Part shown: positions 1 through 9,358 of the stretch, piece after piece
How positions within the stretch are numbered: the first letter of the stretch is position 1
Layout: each line of letters starts with the position of its first letter
DNA from: JAXHUH01 sp034211175
GTDB lineage: Bacteria > Actinomycetota > Acidimicrobiia > Acidimicrobiales > CAIXPF01
Direction: 5' to 3'
Length of the DNA stretch: 61,597 nucleotides
NCBI GenBank assembly: GCA_034211175.1
Contig: JAXHUH010000269.1
Coordinates: 1-61,597 of the forward strand
The notes under the pieces: model-generated
Seen by the model: the letters and a program-made list of their open reading frames with translations, nothing else
Database searches by the model: none
Told to the model about the DNA's origin: nothing
Position numbers and translations under genes: made by a program

Positions 1-60
1 TCGCGTCGTCGGTCTTCGCGTCGTCGGTCTTCGCGTCGTCGGTGTCCGCGTGGTCGGTCC
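1..60. repeat. 15-bp tandem repeat, four units
   Basis: Units of 15 bases (TCGCGTCGTCGGTCT) start at 1, 16, 31 and 46. The first two are identical and the next two diverge. The array encodes the AKTDD repeats of the partial ORF on the minus strand and may continue beyond the window edge. Confidence 0.85.
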
Positions 61-88
61 CGGCGTCGGTCGCGTTGGCGTCAGCCAC
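1..88 (-). CDS. Partial ORF, N-terminus with AKTDD repeats
   Basis: Only the first 29 codons are inside the window; the gene continues past base 1. It starts with GTG at 88-86, overlapping the last 8 bases of the antiporter gene in another frame. A GGAGG lies 9 bases before this GTG, which supports the start. The visible N-terminus is Ala/Asp/Thr-rich and becomes a five-residue repeat (AKTDD) encoded by 15-bp units. There is no signal peptide in the visible part. The tight overlap suggests translational coupling with the antiporter. The function cannot be told; an acidic low-complexity head on a cytoplasmic protein is the simplest reading. Confidence 0.6.
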   Translation of the reverse strand, partial: MADANATDAGTDHADTDDAKTDDAKTDDA

Positions 89-1760
89 CGTTGTCCACCT
101 CCGTGAGCGGCGCCGAGGGGTCGGAGTCCCAGCGCTCGGCGATCGTGTCGAGGGCGACGATGCGGCGGTCGTGCTCGGCGCTCAGCTCGTCGACCACGTC
201 CCCGGAGACGAGGCCCTTGCGGCCGATCTCGGAGAACGAGTTCTGCTCGGCGGCCAGCGCGTTGCGGCGGGCCTGGAGCAGCATCGTGATCTCCAGCTCC
301 GGGTGTGACCGGAAGTGCCGCCCGAGCTCGCCGCTGGTCGAGCGGATCTCCTCCTCGTACACCTCGCTCATCGCCCGCGACATCGACGGGAACAGCACGC
401 CCTGCACGCCGAGCCGCTCGACCACCTGGCGGCCGGCCCGCCCGGCGATCAGCCGGGCCTGGTGGCGCTCCTGGGTCACCTGGGCGTCGCCCTTGCCGGC
501 CAGGCCCAGGCGGTTGATCAGCCCACTGATCGTCGTGCCCTGGACGACGAGGGTGAACAGCACGACGCCGAAGGTCATCTCCCGCAGCGTCTGGACCGTG
601 TCGGGTGAGAACACGGAGTCGGCGAGGGAGAGCGCCAGCGCGAGGCTGATTGCGCCGCGCAGCCCGCCCCAGTAGGCGACGTGGCGGAACGGCCACGGGA
701 TCGCCTTGCGCGGTTGGAGCAGGCCGTGGATCGACGTCACGCCGTAGACGATGACGAGGCGGGTCACGATGATGGCGAGGACCGCGAGCACGACCGCGGC
801 GAAGCCGGTCTGCAGCTCGGTCACGTCGACCGTGATGCCGAGGAGCAGGAACACGATCGAGTTCACGAGGAACGTCAGGAACTCCCAGAAGTTCTCGAGC
901 GTGCGCCGCGTCGTGGGCGACGTGTTCTCGAGGCCCACGTTGCCGACGAGCAGGCCGGCCGAGACGACGGCCAGGATGCCGCTGAAGTGGAGGTCCTCGA
1001 TGCCGAAGATCTCGCCGAACTGCTCGGCGACGATGAACGAGCCGTAGGCGAGGGCCAGCGTCACGCCGGTCTCGACGAGGTGGTCGTCGACGTTCTTGAG
1101 GACCACCGACGACACGATGTAGCCGAGGACGCAGCCGACGGCGAGGCCGCCGAAGCCGACGATCACGAACTGCTCGGCGACGAGCCCGACGCTGAGGTCG
1201 GTGCCCTCGGCGGCGGCGTTGACCGCCAGCGAGAACAGCACGACGGCGACGGCGTCGTTGAACAGGCTCTCGCCCTCGACGAGCACCGCCAGCCGCTTGG
1301 AGACCCCCAACGTCTTGAAGAAGGCGATCACTGCGACCGGGTCGGTGGCGGAGATCAGGGCGCCGAACGCGATGGCCGCCATCCACGGCACGTCGGCGCC
1401 GGCCTCGACGATGGCGGCGACGAGGAACGTGCCGATCAGCGTGCCGACGATGGCGACCCCGAGGATCGGTGCCAGGTCGGCGCGCAGCTTGGGCCACGAG
1501 ATGTGCAGCGTCGCCTCGAACAGCAGCGGCGGCACCAGCAGGCCGAGGATGAGCTCGGGGCTCGCCTCGATCTGGAGGAAGTCGGGGACGAACGTGAACG
1601 CCAGCCCGGCGAGGACCAGTGCCACCGTGAACGGCAACTTGATCCACCGGGTGACGACGGCGATGAGGGCCGCTGTCGTGAGCAGGATGACGACCGTCAG
1701 CTCGGTCTGGATCAGACCGCCGCTCTCCGCCTCCGCCGCCAGCAGGGCAGGCAGCTCCAC
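81..1760 (-). CDS. CPA1-family Na+/H+ antiporter
   Basis: A 559-residue membrane protein of the monovalent cation:proton antiporter-1 family (NhaP/NHE type), which exchanges cytoplasmic Na+ or K+ for external protons. About twelve hydrophobic segments fill residues 20-430. The family hallmarks are visible: a TDPVAV motif near residue 140 and an EGESLFNDAVAVV motif near residue 165, which carry the ion-binding acidic residues. The C-terminal 130 residues are a charged cytoplasmic tail, probably regulatory. Length is usual for the family. A small gene overlaps its 3' end. Whether Na+ or K+ is preferred cannot be read from sequence. Confidence 0.92.
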   Translation of the reverse strand: MELPALLAAEAESGGLIQTELTVVILLTTAALIAVVTRWIKLPFTVALVLAGLAFTFVPDFLQIEASPELILGLLVPPLLFEATLHISWPKLRADLAPILGVAIVGTLIGTFLVAAIVEAGADVPWMAAIAFGALISATDPVAVIAFFKTLGVSKRLAVLVEGESLFNDAVAVVLFSLAVNAAAEGTDLSVGLVAEQFVIVGFGGLAVGCVLGYIVSSVVLKNVDDHLVETGVTLALAYGSFIVAEQFGEIFGIEDLHFSGILAVVSAGLLVGNVGLENTSPTTRRTLENFWEFLTFLVNSIVFLLLGITVDVTELQTGFAAVVLAVLAIIVTRLVIVYGVTSIHGLLQPRKAIPWPFRHVAYWGGLRGAISLALALSLADSVFSPDTVQTLREMTFGVVLFTLVVQGTTISGLINRLGLAGKGDAQVTQERHQARLIAGRAGRQVVERLGVQGVLFPSMSRAMSEVYEEEIRSTSGELGRHFRSHPELEITMLLQARRNALAAEQNSFSEIGRKGLVSGDVVDELSAEHDRRIVALDTIAERWDSDPSAPLTEVDNGG

Positions 1761-2134
1761 CGTTTCCTCCCCGTCCGATCCTCCGCCCGCGATCGGCTGT
1801 CGACCCTATCGAGACAATGGCGGCATCCGACCCGGTGACCTGGTCACGACGGGCACCGATCCGGCCGGCGAACCAGCCCCGAACACCGGTCGACCGTGAG
1901 GTGCCACCGATGGTGCCGAGAAGGTTCCTTGAGGTTTCTTGATCCTGGTCTCCTCCGTGGTGGAACCGGCTGAACCGCACCCCGTGAGCGGGACGAAGCC
2001 TTCAGCACACGGCGGTGCACGAGGCGGAGACGACGACCGAGATGAACCCGACGATGACCACGACGACGAGGACCACGAAGGACACGACGGGGCTCGTCCC
2101 CACGGAGCCGACGAACACCCGGCTCCCGGTCCCG
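1761..2134. other. Divergent intergenic region, no gene seen
   Basis: This stretch separates the antiporter (minus) from the CAP lipoprotein (plus) and must hold both promoters. No convincing -10/-35 pair was picked. A short direct repeat lies at 1923-1942 (two copies of GGTTnCTTGA). Reading frames extend the CAP gene upstream to a GTG at 2015, but that part is Thr-rich and looks non-coding. Confidence 0.4.
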
Positions 2135-2569
2135 ATGCGCCTCGCCCGTCGGATCATCGGGCTCGCCTCGATCGTCGTGGCCGCCCTCGTGCTCACCGGC
2201 TGCCTGTCCGAGACCGAGCAGGCCTCCCTGGAGCTCGTCAACCGGGCCCGCGTCGACAACGGCGTCGGCGTGCTGGCCCCTGACGAGGACCTGACGGCGG
2301 TCGCCCGGGACTGGGCAGCGCAGATGGCCGAGGTCGGCGTGATCAGCCACCGGCCCGACGACCAGCTCATGGCGATGTTGCCGGCGGGCTGGCGTTCGGC
2401 GGCGGAGAACGTCGGCGTCGGCCCCGATGTCGGGAAGGTCCACGTCGCCTTCCTCGACTCGTCCTCGCACCGGGCGTCGATGCTCGAGGCCCGCTTCACC
2501 CGGGTCGGCATCGGGGCGGTCGAGGGCGAGGACGGTCGGATCTACGTCGCTCACGTGTTCATGGAGTAG
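2135..2569 (+). CDS. CAP/SCP-domain lipoprotein
   Basis: A 144-residue secreted lipoprotein with one CAP (SCP/PR-1) domain. From the ATG at 2135 the protein opens with basic residues, a hydrophobic stretch and the lipobox LTGC, so it should be anchored to the outer face of the membrane. The CAP domain starts with the ELVNRAR helix seen in bacterial CAP proteins and has the later HR..M...FTRVGIG strand. Bacterial CAP proteins are widespread, but few have a known activity. In-frame alternative starts are at 2015 (GTG), 2042 and 2054 (ATG); 2135 was chosen because it gives a standard signal peptide, although no strong ribosome site supports any of them. A second CAP protein lies at 3372-4352. 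Confidence 0.78.
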   Translation: MRLARRIIGLASIVVAALVLTGCLSETEQASLELVNRARVDNGVGVLAPDEDLTAVARDWAAQMAEVGVISHRPDDQLMAMLPAGWRSAAENVGVGPDVGKVHVAFLDSSSHRASMLEARFTRVGIGAVEGEDGRIYVAHVFME

Positions 2570-2736
2570 AGGAGGCGCCCTTGGAGACCGCAACAGCAAG
2601 CGCTCCATCCCCGCAGTGCTTCGGCCGGGCCCCCGGGCCCGGCCGTTGCGCGCGCCCGCACGGATCGGGGTCGCGCTCGTGGCGGGGCTTCGGGCGAGCG
2701 CCGTTCGTGGTTGAGATCGTGGCCGACCGGGGGAAG

Positions 2737-3348
2737 ATGGGACTCGTGGAACGACGTGCCCCCTCCGGACCGCGGCCGGCACCTGCCCCGCGAGCGCCCG
2801 GCGTACCGCCGGGCCGCCGGGTCGCGATCGACGGCGGTTCGTCCGCCCCCGCCGTCCGCAGCCGACCCGGTCAGGCGGCCCACGCCGGGGATGGGCGCAC
2901 CGACCGCGACCGCCTGCGGGCGTGGGCCCACATGCTCGACAGCTCGATCCGCATCCCCGGGACGGGCCGGAGCTTCGGCATCGACGCCGTGCTCGGCGTC
3001 CTGCCCGGCCTCGGTGACGCCGCCGGCCTCGTGCTCGCCGCGGTCATCATCGCCGACGGCATCCGCCTCGGTGCCAAGCCCGCCACGATCCTGCGCATGT
3101 TGCTCAACGCCGGGGTCGACACGACGCTCGGGAGCGTGCCACTGATCGGCACGCTGTTCGACGCCGCCTACAAGTCGAACCAGCGGAACGTGCGGCTCCT
3201 CGAGCAGCACGTCCTCGACCCGGACGGGACGGCGGCGGCCGCCAAGCGCTCGCTGGTCACCGTGGCGATCGCCATCGTGGCGCTCTTCGTTCTCGTGCTC
3301 GCCGGGGCCGTCGCCATCATCTTGCTGGTCGTCCGGGCGCTCGGCTGA
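2737..3348 (+). CDS. DUF4112 membrane protein
   Basis: A 203-residue protein matching the DUF4112 family. The conserved block runs from LDSSIRIPGTGRSFGIDAVL through VLPGLGDAAG and PLIGTLFDAAYKSN, which is the signature of the family. One hydrophobic segment lies inside this block and another closes the C-terminus, so it is probably an inner-membrane protein; its role is unknown. The frame is open back to 2581, but that part is Pro/Arg-rich without family similarity. The start is placed at ATG 2737, just after a GGGGGA; GTG 2746 is an equally good choice with better ribosome-site spacing. Confidence 0.82.
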   Translation: MGLVERRAPSGPRPAPAPRAPGVPPGRRVAIDGGSSAPAVRSRPGQAAHAGDGRTDRDRLRAWAHMLDSSIRIPGTGRSFGIDAVLGVLPGLGDAAGLVLAAVIIADGIRLGAKPATILRMLLNAGVDTTLGSVPLIGTLFDAAYKSNQRNVRLLEQHVLDPDGTAAAAKRSLVTVAIAIVALFVLVLAGAVAIILLVVRALG

Positions 3349-3371
3349 GCCGCTCGGCGCGCTCGGCGGGT

Positions 3372-4352
3372 TCAGCTCCCGGTGGGCCGGAACACCCTGA
3401 CGGTGAACGCCTCGGTCGAGCGGCCGCGCCCGCCGCCGATGCCGCTGACCCGGACGTCGAGGCGCACCTCGCCGTCCGCCCCGCCCCGGAGCTCGTCGAG
3501 CGCGAGTGACGGCTCCCAGACGATCGTCGGCTCGCCGTAGCCGGCCGTGCGGGAGACGACCGTGACCGGGACGAGGCGACGGTCGACGGCCATCACCACC
3601 TGTGCGTCCGCGAAGTCCGCGCCGGTGATCGACATCGACCAGCGGGCCGGCACGAGCGGTCCCGGGAAGTACCCCGCCGACGGCCACGTGACCCGGTGGC
3701 GGGCGGCGGTCGGCGCGGCGTCCGTCACGACGTAGAGCGCGTTGGCCCCGCCGGTCGAGCCGGTGCCCATCGTCGTCGTCCGAGGGCGCAGGATCCAGCG
3801 GCGATGGCCCACATCGGCGTTGCCGGGGCCGTCGTCCACCATGTACGACGCCACGGCGACCGGGCCGATCCCTCGTTGGCTCAGGTTCGAGCTCCCCGCC
3901 GCCCGCTCGCCGACGGCCGTGTGGCAGGGCCATGGCCGAACCGGCGTGTGGCTGTTCTCGTCGGCCGCGTCCATCATGAGCGCCGCCCGCAACGCCGACC
4001 GGTTCAGGTTGGGGTCCATGACCACCGGCTGCAGTCCGGCGAGCGCCCGGTAGGCGTTCACCGCCCTCCCGGTCGCGGTGATCGAGGCCGTCGACTCGGT
4101 GCCGACCGAGCATGAGTCCGTCGAGCCGGTCCAGCCGGACGGAACGTCGAACGTCGGGACGAGGACCTCGCGGTAGACCCGCTCGACCGATGCCCGGTCG
4201 AGCGGATCGAGCAGCGCGAGCACGTCGGGCGTGCCGACGACGGTTCCGGTGGTGGTCGTGGGCTCGGCGCCCGCGGTCGGTGACGCGACGGCGAGGGCCA
4301 CGGCGAGCAGCGCGGCGAGGACCGTGGCGGTGCGGGATCGATGGCTCGGCAC
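3372..4352 (-). CDS. Secreted CAP-domain protein
   Basis: A 326-residue exported protein. The GTG at 4352 gives a clear signal peptide (basic head, 20-residue hydrophobic core, cleavage near residue 29). The CAP-like part covers about residues 90-190: AVNAYRALAGL, a long helix with NRSALRAALMM, an ENSHTP segment supplying a conserved His, and NADVGHRRWIL near the end. The last 120 residues look like a beta-rich accessory domain. The activity of this bacterial branch is unknown. It converges with the DUF4112 gene, with only 23 bases between them. Confidence 0.8.
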   Translation of the reverse strand: MPSHRSRTATVLAALLAVALAVASPTAGAEPTTTTGTVVGTPDVLALLDPLDRASVERVYREVLVPTFDVPSGWTGSTDSCSVGTESTASITATGRAVNAYRALAGLQPVVMDPNLNRSALRAALMMDAADENSHTPVRPWPCHTAVGERAAGSSNLSQRGIGPVAVASYMVDDGPGNADVGHRRWILRPRTTTMGTGSTGGANALYVVTDAAPTAARHRVTWPSAGYFPGPLVPARWSMSITGADFADAQVVMAVDRRLVPVTVVSRTAGYGEPTIVWEPSLALDELRGGADGEVRLDVRVSGIGGGRGRSTEAFTVRVFRPTGS

Positions 4353-4452
4353 ACCAACCTCCGGGTGTCGGCGGCGTCGTCGGCCGGCGGGGTGACCGGT
4401 CAGGCGGGCGGGTGCTGCACGGGCCGGCCGGTGCGCCCTCCGCGGTGGGGCT

Positions 4453-4878
4453 CTACCCGGGCCCGTCGGGCAGTTGGGCCAGGTGCAGCCAGAACTCCTG
4501 GGCCTGCTGGATCAGCTCGCGGTAGCGGGAGAACTCGACCGGCTTCGTGAGGTAGCAGTTCGCGCCGAGCGCGTAGCACGCGCCGACGTCGTCGGGTGCG
4601 TCGCTCGAGCTGAGCACGAGGATCGGCACGCCCCGCAGCCGGACGTCCGTCTTCACCCGCCCGAGCAGGTCGCGGCCGTTGAGACGGGGAAGGTTGAGGT
4701 CGAGGAAGACCAGGTCGGGCCAGGAGCCGTCCTCGATGGCCTCGAGGCGCTCGATCGCTTCGACCCCGTCGCGCGCCACCGTGACGTGCACGTCGAACCG
4801 GGTGCGGTCCAGGCTCTCGGAGAACAGCTCGACGTCGGCTTCGTTGTCCTCGACGAGAAGGATGCGACTCGGGCTCAT
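4453..4878 (-). CDS. Single-domain response regulator
   Basis: A 141-residue receiver domain with no output domain (CheY/Rcp1 type). The acid pocket starts at D11, the phosphate acceptor is D60 in FLDLNLPRLNG, and the conserved Lys is K112 in LTKPV. The ATG overlaps the TGA of the upstream kinase gene (ATGA), so the two are coupled and very probably form one two-component pair. Receivers of this subtype usually pair with kinases having the SHDLQEPL H-box, as here. The downstream target is unknown, since there is no DNA-binding domain; it may be a phosphorelay or protein partner. Confidence 0.93.
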   Translation of the reverse strand: MSPSRILLVEDNEADVELFSESLDRTRFDVHVTVARDGVEAIERLEAIEDGSWPDLVFLDLNLPRLNGRDLLGRVKTDVRLRGVPILVLSSSDAPDDVGACYALGANCYLTKPVEFSRYRELIQQAQEFWLHLAQLPDGPG

Positions 4879-7640
4879 GTGCGACTTTCGGCCGATGACA
4901 CCGGCAGGGTGAAGCGAAACGTCGTGCCTTCACCGCGCCTCGATTCGTACCAGACGGTACCTCCGTGGCGCTCGACGATCCGCTTGACCAGCGCCAACCC
5001 GACGCCGGTGCCTTCGTAGTCGCCGCGGGCGTGCAGGCGCTGGAACATGTGGAAGATGCGGTCGGGGTCGGCCACGTCGATGCCGATGCCGTTGTCGGCG
5101 ACCGTGAACTCGTACGCCCCGTCGGTCGGGACCGCGCCGATGTGCACCCGCGGGGCGTCCTCGCCGCGGAACTTGAGCGCGTTGTCGAGGAGCTGGGTGA
5201 AGACCCGCTCGATCTCGTCGGCCTGACCGAGTACGGACGGCAGGGCGTCGACGGTGACGATGGCGCCGTGGGCCCGGATCGTCTCGTCGTGGCGGCTCAG
5301 GACCCGGCGGACGACGTCGTCGGTGTCGACCCGCCCGTGCTGGGCGCGCTGCGCCTCGAGTCGCGTGTACTCGAGCAGGTCGCCGATGAGCGCCTGCATC
5401 CGGTGGGCCCCGGAGAGGACGTGGTCGAAGTACCTGCGGCCCCGTTCGTCGAACGAGTCCCCGTAGCGCTCCTCGATCATGCCCGTGTAGGCGATGACCA
5501 TTCGGAGCGGCTCCTGCAGGTCGTGGGAGGCGACGTAGGCGAACTGGGCGAGCTCGTCGTGCGCGCGCCCGAGCGCGGCGGCGTGGCGCTCGAGCGCCTC
5601 GCGGGCGGCGACCCGCTCGGAGATGTCGGTGATCATCGCCACGACCATGCGCTCGCCGTCCTGGACCGTCGGGCTCAGCCCCACGTCGACCGGGAACTCG
5701 CTTCCGTCGGCCCGCCGGCCGAAGGTGGCGAGCCCGGACCCCATCGGACGGGTGCGGGAGGTGGCGGCGAACTCCTCGCGGTGGACCACGTGTGCCCGCC
5801 GCGCCGACTCGGGGACGAGCATCTCGACCGGCCGCCCGATCAGCTCGTCACGGGTGTAGTCGAACATCTTCTCGGCCTCGGCGTTCACGAGGTGGATCGC
5901 CCCGTGCCCGTCGACGAGGACCACGGCGCCCGACACCGCCTCGACGACCGTGCGGAAGCGCTCGTCGGCCTCGTAGCGCTCGGTGATGTCGCGCGACACC
6001 CAGGCGACGGCGACGACGGTTCCGTCGGCACCCCGCACCGGCGAGACCGAGAGCGACAGGTGACGGACCCCACCGCCGGGAGTGGGGGCGTTGACGAGCA
6101 CGTCGGCGAACGGCTCGCCGCGGACGACGGCGCCGAGCAACGCGGCGACACGCTCGGGGTCGGAGGAGATCGCGGCGATGTGCGTCCCGGCGCGCAACGG
6201 GCCTCGCCCGACGGCGGCGGCGACCCGCTCGGCCGCACCGTTCCACGCGATCAACGCGCCGTCGAGGTCGGTGGCGATGACGGAGTCCGGCGAGGACTCG
6301 ACCACACCGCCGTAGATCCGCAGCCACTCCTCCCGCTCCTCGAGATCGGTCGCCAGGCGCTCGTTCGCCTGCGTGAGCGTTCGGTGCGCGGCGTTGCGGG
6401 CCGTGACGTCCCTGGCGACGACGAGGAGGCTCGATTCCCGGTCCCACACGATGGCCTGCGGTGTCAGCTCGATCACCAGGTCGCCGCCGTCGACGGTCAC
6501 GGTCGAGGCCTCGATGTCGATGAGCTCCGGGTGCTCGTCGAGCCCGGCGGCGTGCTCCGCGGCGCCGATCGCGTCGAGCGAGATCCCGAGCACGTCGACA
6601 TCGGACCGGCCGGAGAGGTCGGACGCGGCGGTCGCTCCCCACGTCGTCGCGGCCGCGCGGTTCGCGAACGCGATCGTGCCGTCGGTCACGATGAACGACG
6701 GCGCCGGGATCTGCTCGACGAGCTCCCGCTGCTGGGCGTCGACCACGCTCGCGCTCGTCGCGGTCCGCCACACGATCGTGGTCAGCACGGCGATCGCGAG
6801 CGCGGCGACGATGGACGCCACCGCGGCGCCCGCCTCCGAGCCCGCCTGCGTGGCGTGCGCGCTGGCTGCGAGGACGAGCGGAACGAAGAACGCGGCGGGG
6901 AGCAGGACACGAACGATGTGCGAGCCCGCGCCGCGCTCGTTCGCGAGGCCGACCAGCGGGGGCCCGAGCTCCGTGGTGAACAGGGCGCCGGCCGCCGAGA
7001 TGCCCATCACCCCGGTCGGTAGTGACATGCCGGGCGAGCCGAACGCCCTCGAGTCGAACAGCGACTCGAGGTTGAACAGGTGGCCGATCAGGCCGAGCGC
7101 CGGGAGGGCGAGCCCGGTCGCGACGGCGAAGACGACCGGCGCGGTCCGCCGCGGTGAGAGGAGGACGAACACCGTGGCGGTGCCGAGGAGCGCCAGCGTC
7201 GTGGCGGTCTGGACCGACGGCCGGCCGGGGTTGGTGAAGTCGAGCCCGGCGAGGGACTCCCCGAAGAAGATGGGCTCCGCGCCCGACGACCACCCGGTGG
7301 CGTACTCGACGAGCGACACGGCACCCACCACGAGGGCACCACCGGCGGCCGCGCACGCGGCCGCCGTGGCCGCGGTCGAACGGCCGGGGTTCAGGACGTC
7401 GACGTCCACCGACGCGGCGAGCAGCACGTCGACGGCCACCGACGCGGTGAGCAGGAGGAACCCGATCGCCGTCCACGGCGTCGTCACCGCGTCGTCCCAC
7501 GGTGATGAGTACAGGACCGGGAGGTCGAGCGCCCAGCCGATCAGCGCCGCCGTTCCGACGAGACCGCCGGTGGCGCAGGCGACGAGCCCGGCGTACCGGG
7601 CGAGCCGGAGCTGCCGCCACGCGGGGTCGAGGACGTCCAC
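4875..7640 (-). CDS. Membrane PAS-domain sensor histidine kinase
   Basis: A 921-residue kinase. The N-terminal 290 residues hold about eight hydrophobic segments. Three PAS-like domains follow at roughly 305-415, 435-555 and 560-670, the last with the GRPVEMLVPE motif. The phosphorylated His is H706 in ASHDLQEPL, and the ATPase domain has an N-box (LLDNALKF, near 820), DNGIGI and GTGVGLALV. The GTG start at 7640 lacks a strong ribosome site. The partner is the overlapping receiver gene. The membrane part may sense a small molecule or membrane state; the PAS domains show no obvious cofactor-binding Cys or His that would name the signal. Confidence 0.92.
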   Translation of the reverse strand: MDVLDPAWRQLRLARYAGLVACATGGLVGTAALIGWALDLPVLYSSPWDDAVTTPWTAIGFLLLTASVAVDVLLAASVDVDVLNPGRSTAATAAACAAAGGALVVGAVSLVEYATGWSSGAEPIFFGESLAGLDFTNPGRPSVQTATTLALLGTATVFVLLSPRRTAPVVFAVATGLALPALGLIGHLFNLESLFDSRAFGSPGMSLPTGVMGISAAGALFTTELGPPLVGLANERGAGSHIVRVLLPAAFFVPLVLAASAHATQAGSEAGAAVASIVAALAIAVLTTIVWRTATSASVVDAQQRELVEQIPAPSFIVTDGTIAFANRAAATTWGATAASDLSGRSDVDVLGISLDAIGAAEHAAGLDEHPELIDIEASTVTVDGGDLVIELTPQAIVWDRESSLLVVARDVTARNAAHRTLTQANERLATDLEEREEWLRIYGGVVESSPDSVIATDLDGALIAWNGAAERVAAAVGRGPLRAGTHIAAISSDPERVAALLGAVVRGEPFADVLVNAPTPGGGVRHLSLSVSPVRGADGTVVAVAWVSRDITERYEADERFRTVVEAVSGAVVLVDGHGAIHLVNAEAEKMFDYTRDELIGRPVEMLVPESARRAHVVHREEFAATSRTRPMGSGLATFGRRADGSEFPVDVGLSPTVQDGERMVVAMITDISERVAAREALERHAAALGRAHDELAQFAYVASHDLQEPLRMVIAYTGMIEERYGDSFDERGRRYFDHVLSGAHRMQALIGDLLEYTRLEAQRAQHGRVDTDDVVRRVLSRHDETIRAHGAIVTVDALPSVLGQADEIERVFTQLLDNALKFRGEDAPRVHIGAVPTDGAYEFTVADNGIGIDVADPDRIFHMFQRLHARGDYEGTGVGLALVKRIVERHGGTVWYESRRGEGTTFRFTLPVSSAESRT

Positions 7641-7737
7641 CCGACCATTTCAGCCGCCCGGGGCGGCACTCATCGCAGGAACGGTGCTAGAAACGCGCGC
7701 AGAGAGTGGTGAATTGCTCACGCTCGCGCGAGGATGC

Positions 7738-8604
7738 CTAGTTCCCGTCGAGCACGGGCGTGAGGGCGTCGAACCACACCTGCGCCACCTTCTCTGCGCC
7801 CATCGGGGACGGGTGGAGCTGATCGACGGTGTCGGTCTCCGCGTCCCAGCCGTCCTCGAGCGTCTCGAACATCGGCACGTAGCGGACGTTGTCGTCCGGT
7901 GCCTCCTCGCCCACCGAGCGGATGGCGTCCTGGAGGTCGGCGAACGCCTCCGCGCCCTCCCGGGTGCCCGGGTTGTCGAAGTCGAGGAAGTAGCTGACCG
8001 GCGGGTACGAGCTGACCAGGATCTCGGCCTCGGGAGCGAGGCCCTCGATTCGCTCGACGACGGCCACGAGCTTGTCGTCGGCCTCGAACGGGTCGACCGG
8101 CCGGTCCTCGTCGAAGAGGTCGTTGACCCCGATGAGGAGCAGGATCACGTCGGGCGGCGTGGCCAGCCACTCGTCGAGGTAGGCGTCGATGTTGCCCGGC
8201 TCGCCGCCCTGCTCGTACTCGTCCGGGCCGATGGTGAACCCACCGTGGCCCTCGTGGTCGAGGTCGGGGTCGTCGGGCAGGTCGCCGACCGCGAGGCGCT
8301 CGCCGGACCCGACGAGGTCGACGTCGTAGCCGGCCTCGGTGAGCATGGCGTGCAGGTGCCCGCGGTAGCTCTGGGGCTCCTCGGGGTTGTCGGGGTCGGC
8401 CTGGCCCTCGGTCAGCGAGTCGCCGAGCGGCATGATCGTGACCGGACCGGCGGCTTCGGTGGTGTCGGTCGTCTCCGCGGGCACGGTCGTCGTGGGGTCG
8501 CCGGTGGTCGAGCTCGGCACCGGTTCCGCGTCGTCGTCGCCGGAGCAGGCGGCCAGGACGAGGCCGGTGGCGAGGAGCGTGCAGGCGAAGCGCGTGTGCG
8601 TCAT
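7738..8604 (-). CDS. SGNH/GDSL hydrolase lipoprotein
   Basis: A 288-residue exported esterase-like protein. From ATG 8604 it has a lipoprotein signal (lipobox LAAC), then an acidic Thr/Pro-rich linker. The SGNH blocks are present: MPLGDSLTEG (nucleophile Ser), a Gly block around HGGFTIG, IGVNDLFD (Asn) and DQLHPSPMGAEK (His). The substrate may be an acylated cell-wall polymer or sugar, as in many actinobacterial relatives, but this is inference. A close paralogue lies at 21889-22809 and shares SYRGHLHAMLTEAGYDVD almost exactly. A GAGG lies 4 bases before the ATG. Confidence 0.88.
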   Translation of the reverse strand: MTHTRFACTLLATGLVLAACSGDDDAEPVPSSTTGDPTTTVPAETTDTTEAAGPVTIMPLGDSLTEGQADPDNPEEPQSYRGHLHAMLTEAGYDVDLVGSGERLAVGDLPDDPDLDHEGHGGFTIGPDEYEQGGEPGNIDAYLDEWLATPPDVILLLIGVNDLFDEDRPVDPFEADDKLVAVVERIEGLAPEAEILVSSYPPVSYFLDFDNPGTREGAEAFADLQDAIRSVGEEAPDDNVRYVPMFETLEDGWDAETDTVDQLHPSPMGAEKVAQVWFDALTPVLDGN

Positions 8605-8848
8605 GGGGCCTCGGTCGGCTCGAGGGCGGCCCGGTGGTGCGATCCGCCCGATCGTGGGTTGGGCAGCCGGCGCGACGCACGGGCGACGAACCGCACGGTC
8701 CGCCGCGGGCGGCGACGAGGTCCGCCCCTCGACGCCGCGACGGCACGACCAGGCTAGGGGTGCCCTCCCCGCTTGCGGCCGGGCACACCCCGACGGGCGT
8801 TCAGGAGGTGGTCGACCGATCGGGACCGGTCGCCGTGCAAGGTGGTGC

Positions 8849-9133
8849 TCAGGCGAACGGCGTGCCGGCGGCGGTGACCGACACGGTGACGAGGACGACG
8901 AGCACCGCACCGACCACGGCGGCCAGGGCGAGGTCGCGGGCGCTGCGCGACGACCGCCGCGCGTCGTCGTCGCGGCCCGCGTACCAGAGGCGCTCGACCT
9001 GTGTGGCGTGGCGCAGGGCGAGCACGCCGAGCGGCAGGAAGCACACGGTGGTCAACACGGCCCAGGTCAGGTGGCTCGGCGGGGGAGCGCTCCGCCGGGT
9101 GGACGGATGCGGTGGCGACGGCCGGTTGGCCAT
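8849..9133 (-). CDS. CD225/dispanin small membrane protein
   Basis: A 94-residue protein with a Pro-rich cytoplasmic head, two hydrophobic segments (about 23-42 and 68-90) and, between them, a basic loop with the pattern ATQVERLWYAGRDDDA. This matches bacterial members of the CD225/dispanin family (related to interferon-induced transmembrane proteins), whose function in bacteria is unknown. A GAGG seven bases before ATG 9133 supports the start. It is divergent from the PCuAC gene, with a 225-base shared promoter region. Confidence 0.75.
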   Translation of the reverse strand: MANRPSPPHPSTRRSAPPPSHLTWAVLTTVCFLPLGVLALRHATQVERLWYAGRDDDARRSSRSARDLALAAVVGAVLVVLVTVSVTAAGTPFA

Positions 9134-9358
9134 GGCGGTACCTCGTCGGGTCGGTGGTGGTCCGGCCTCTCCCATGTGCCGGCGCCGGGCGAACCGGCGG
9201 AAGAGGACGATCGTCCCCCGGCGGGAACTCGGGGACGGTGCGCGGCGACCAACCCTTCGGTCACCGCCCCGGTGGCCCGGCCGGACGGAGGAACGCATCG
9301 GACGGCCGACCCGACCGGCCCAGGCCGGTCCCATCGACGAACCACCCCGGAGGACCCG

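Noticed and set aside
4965..7022. Long open frame antisense to the histidine kinase (685 codons)
   Set aside because: In GC-rich DNA stop codons are rare in all frames. The kinase on the minus strand has clear domains; the antisense translation is rich in Arg, Asp and Gly with no family match.
6373..8757. Another long plus-strand frame (794 codons) over the kinase and SGNH genes
   Set aside because: It crosses two well-defined genes on the other strand and shows no recognisable motif.
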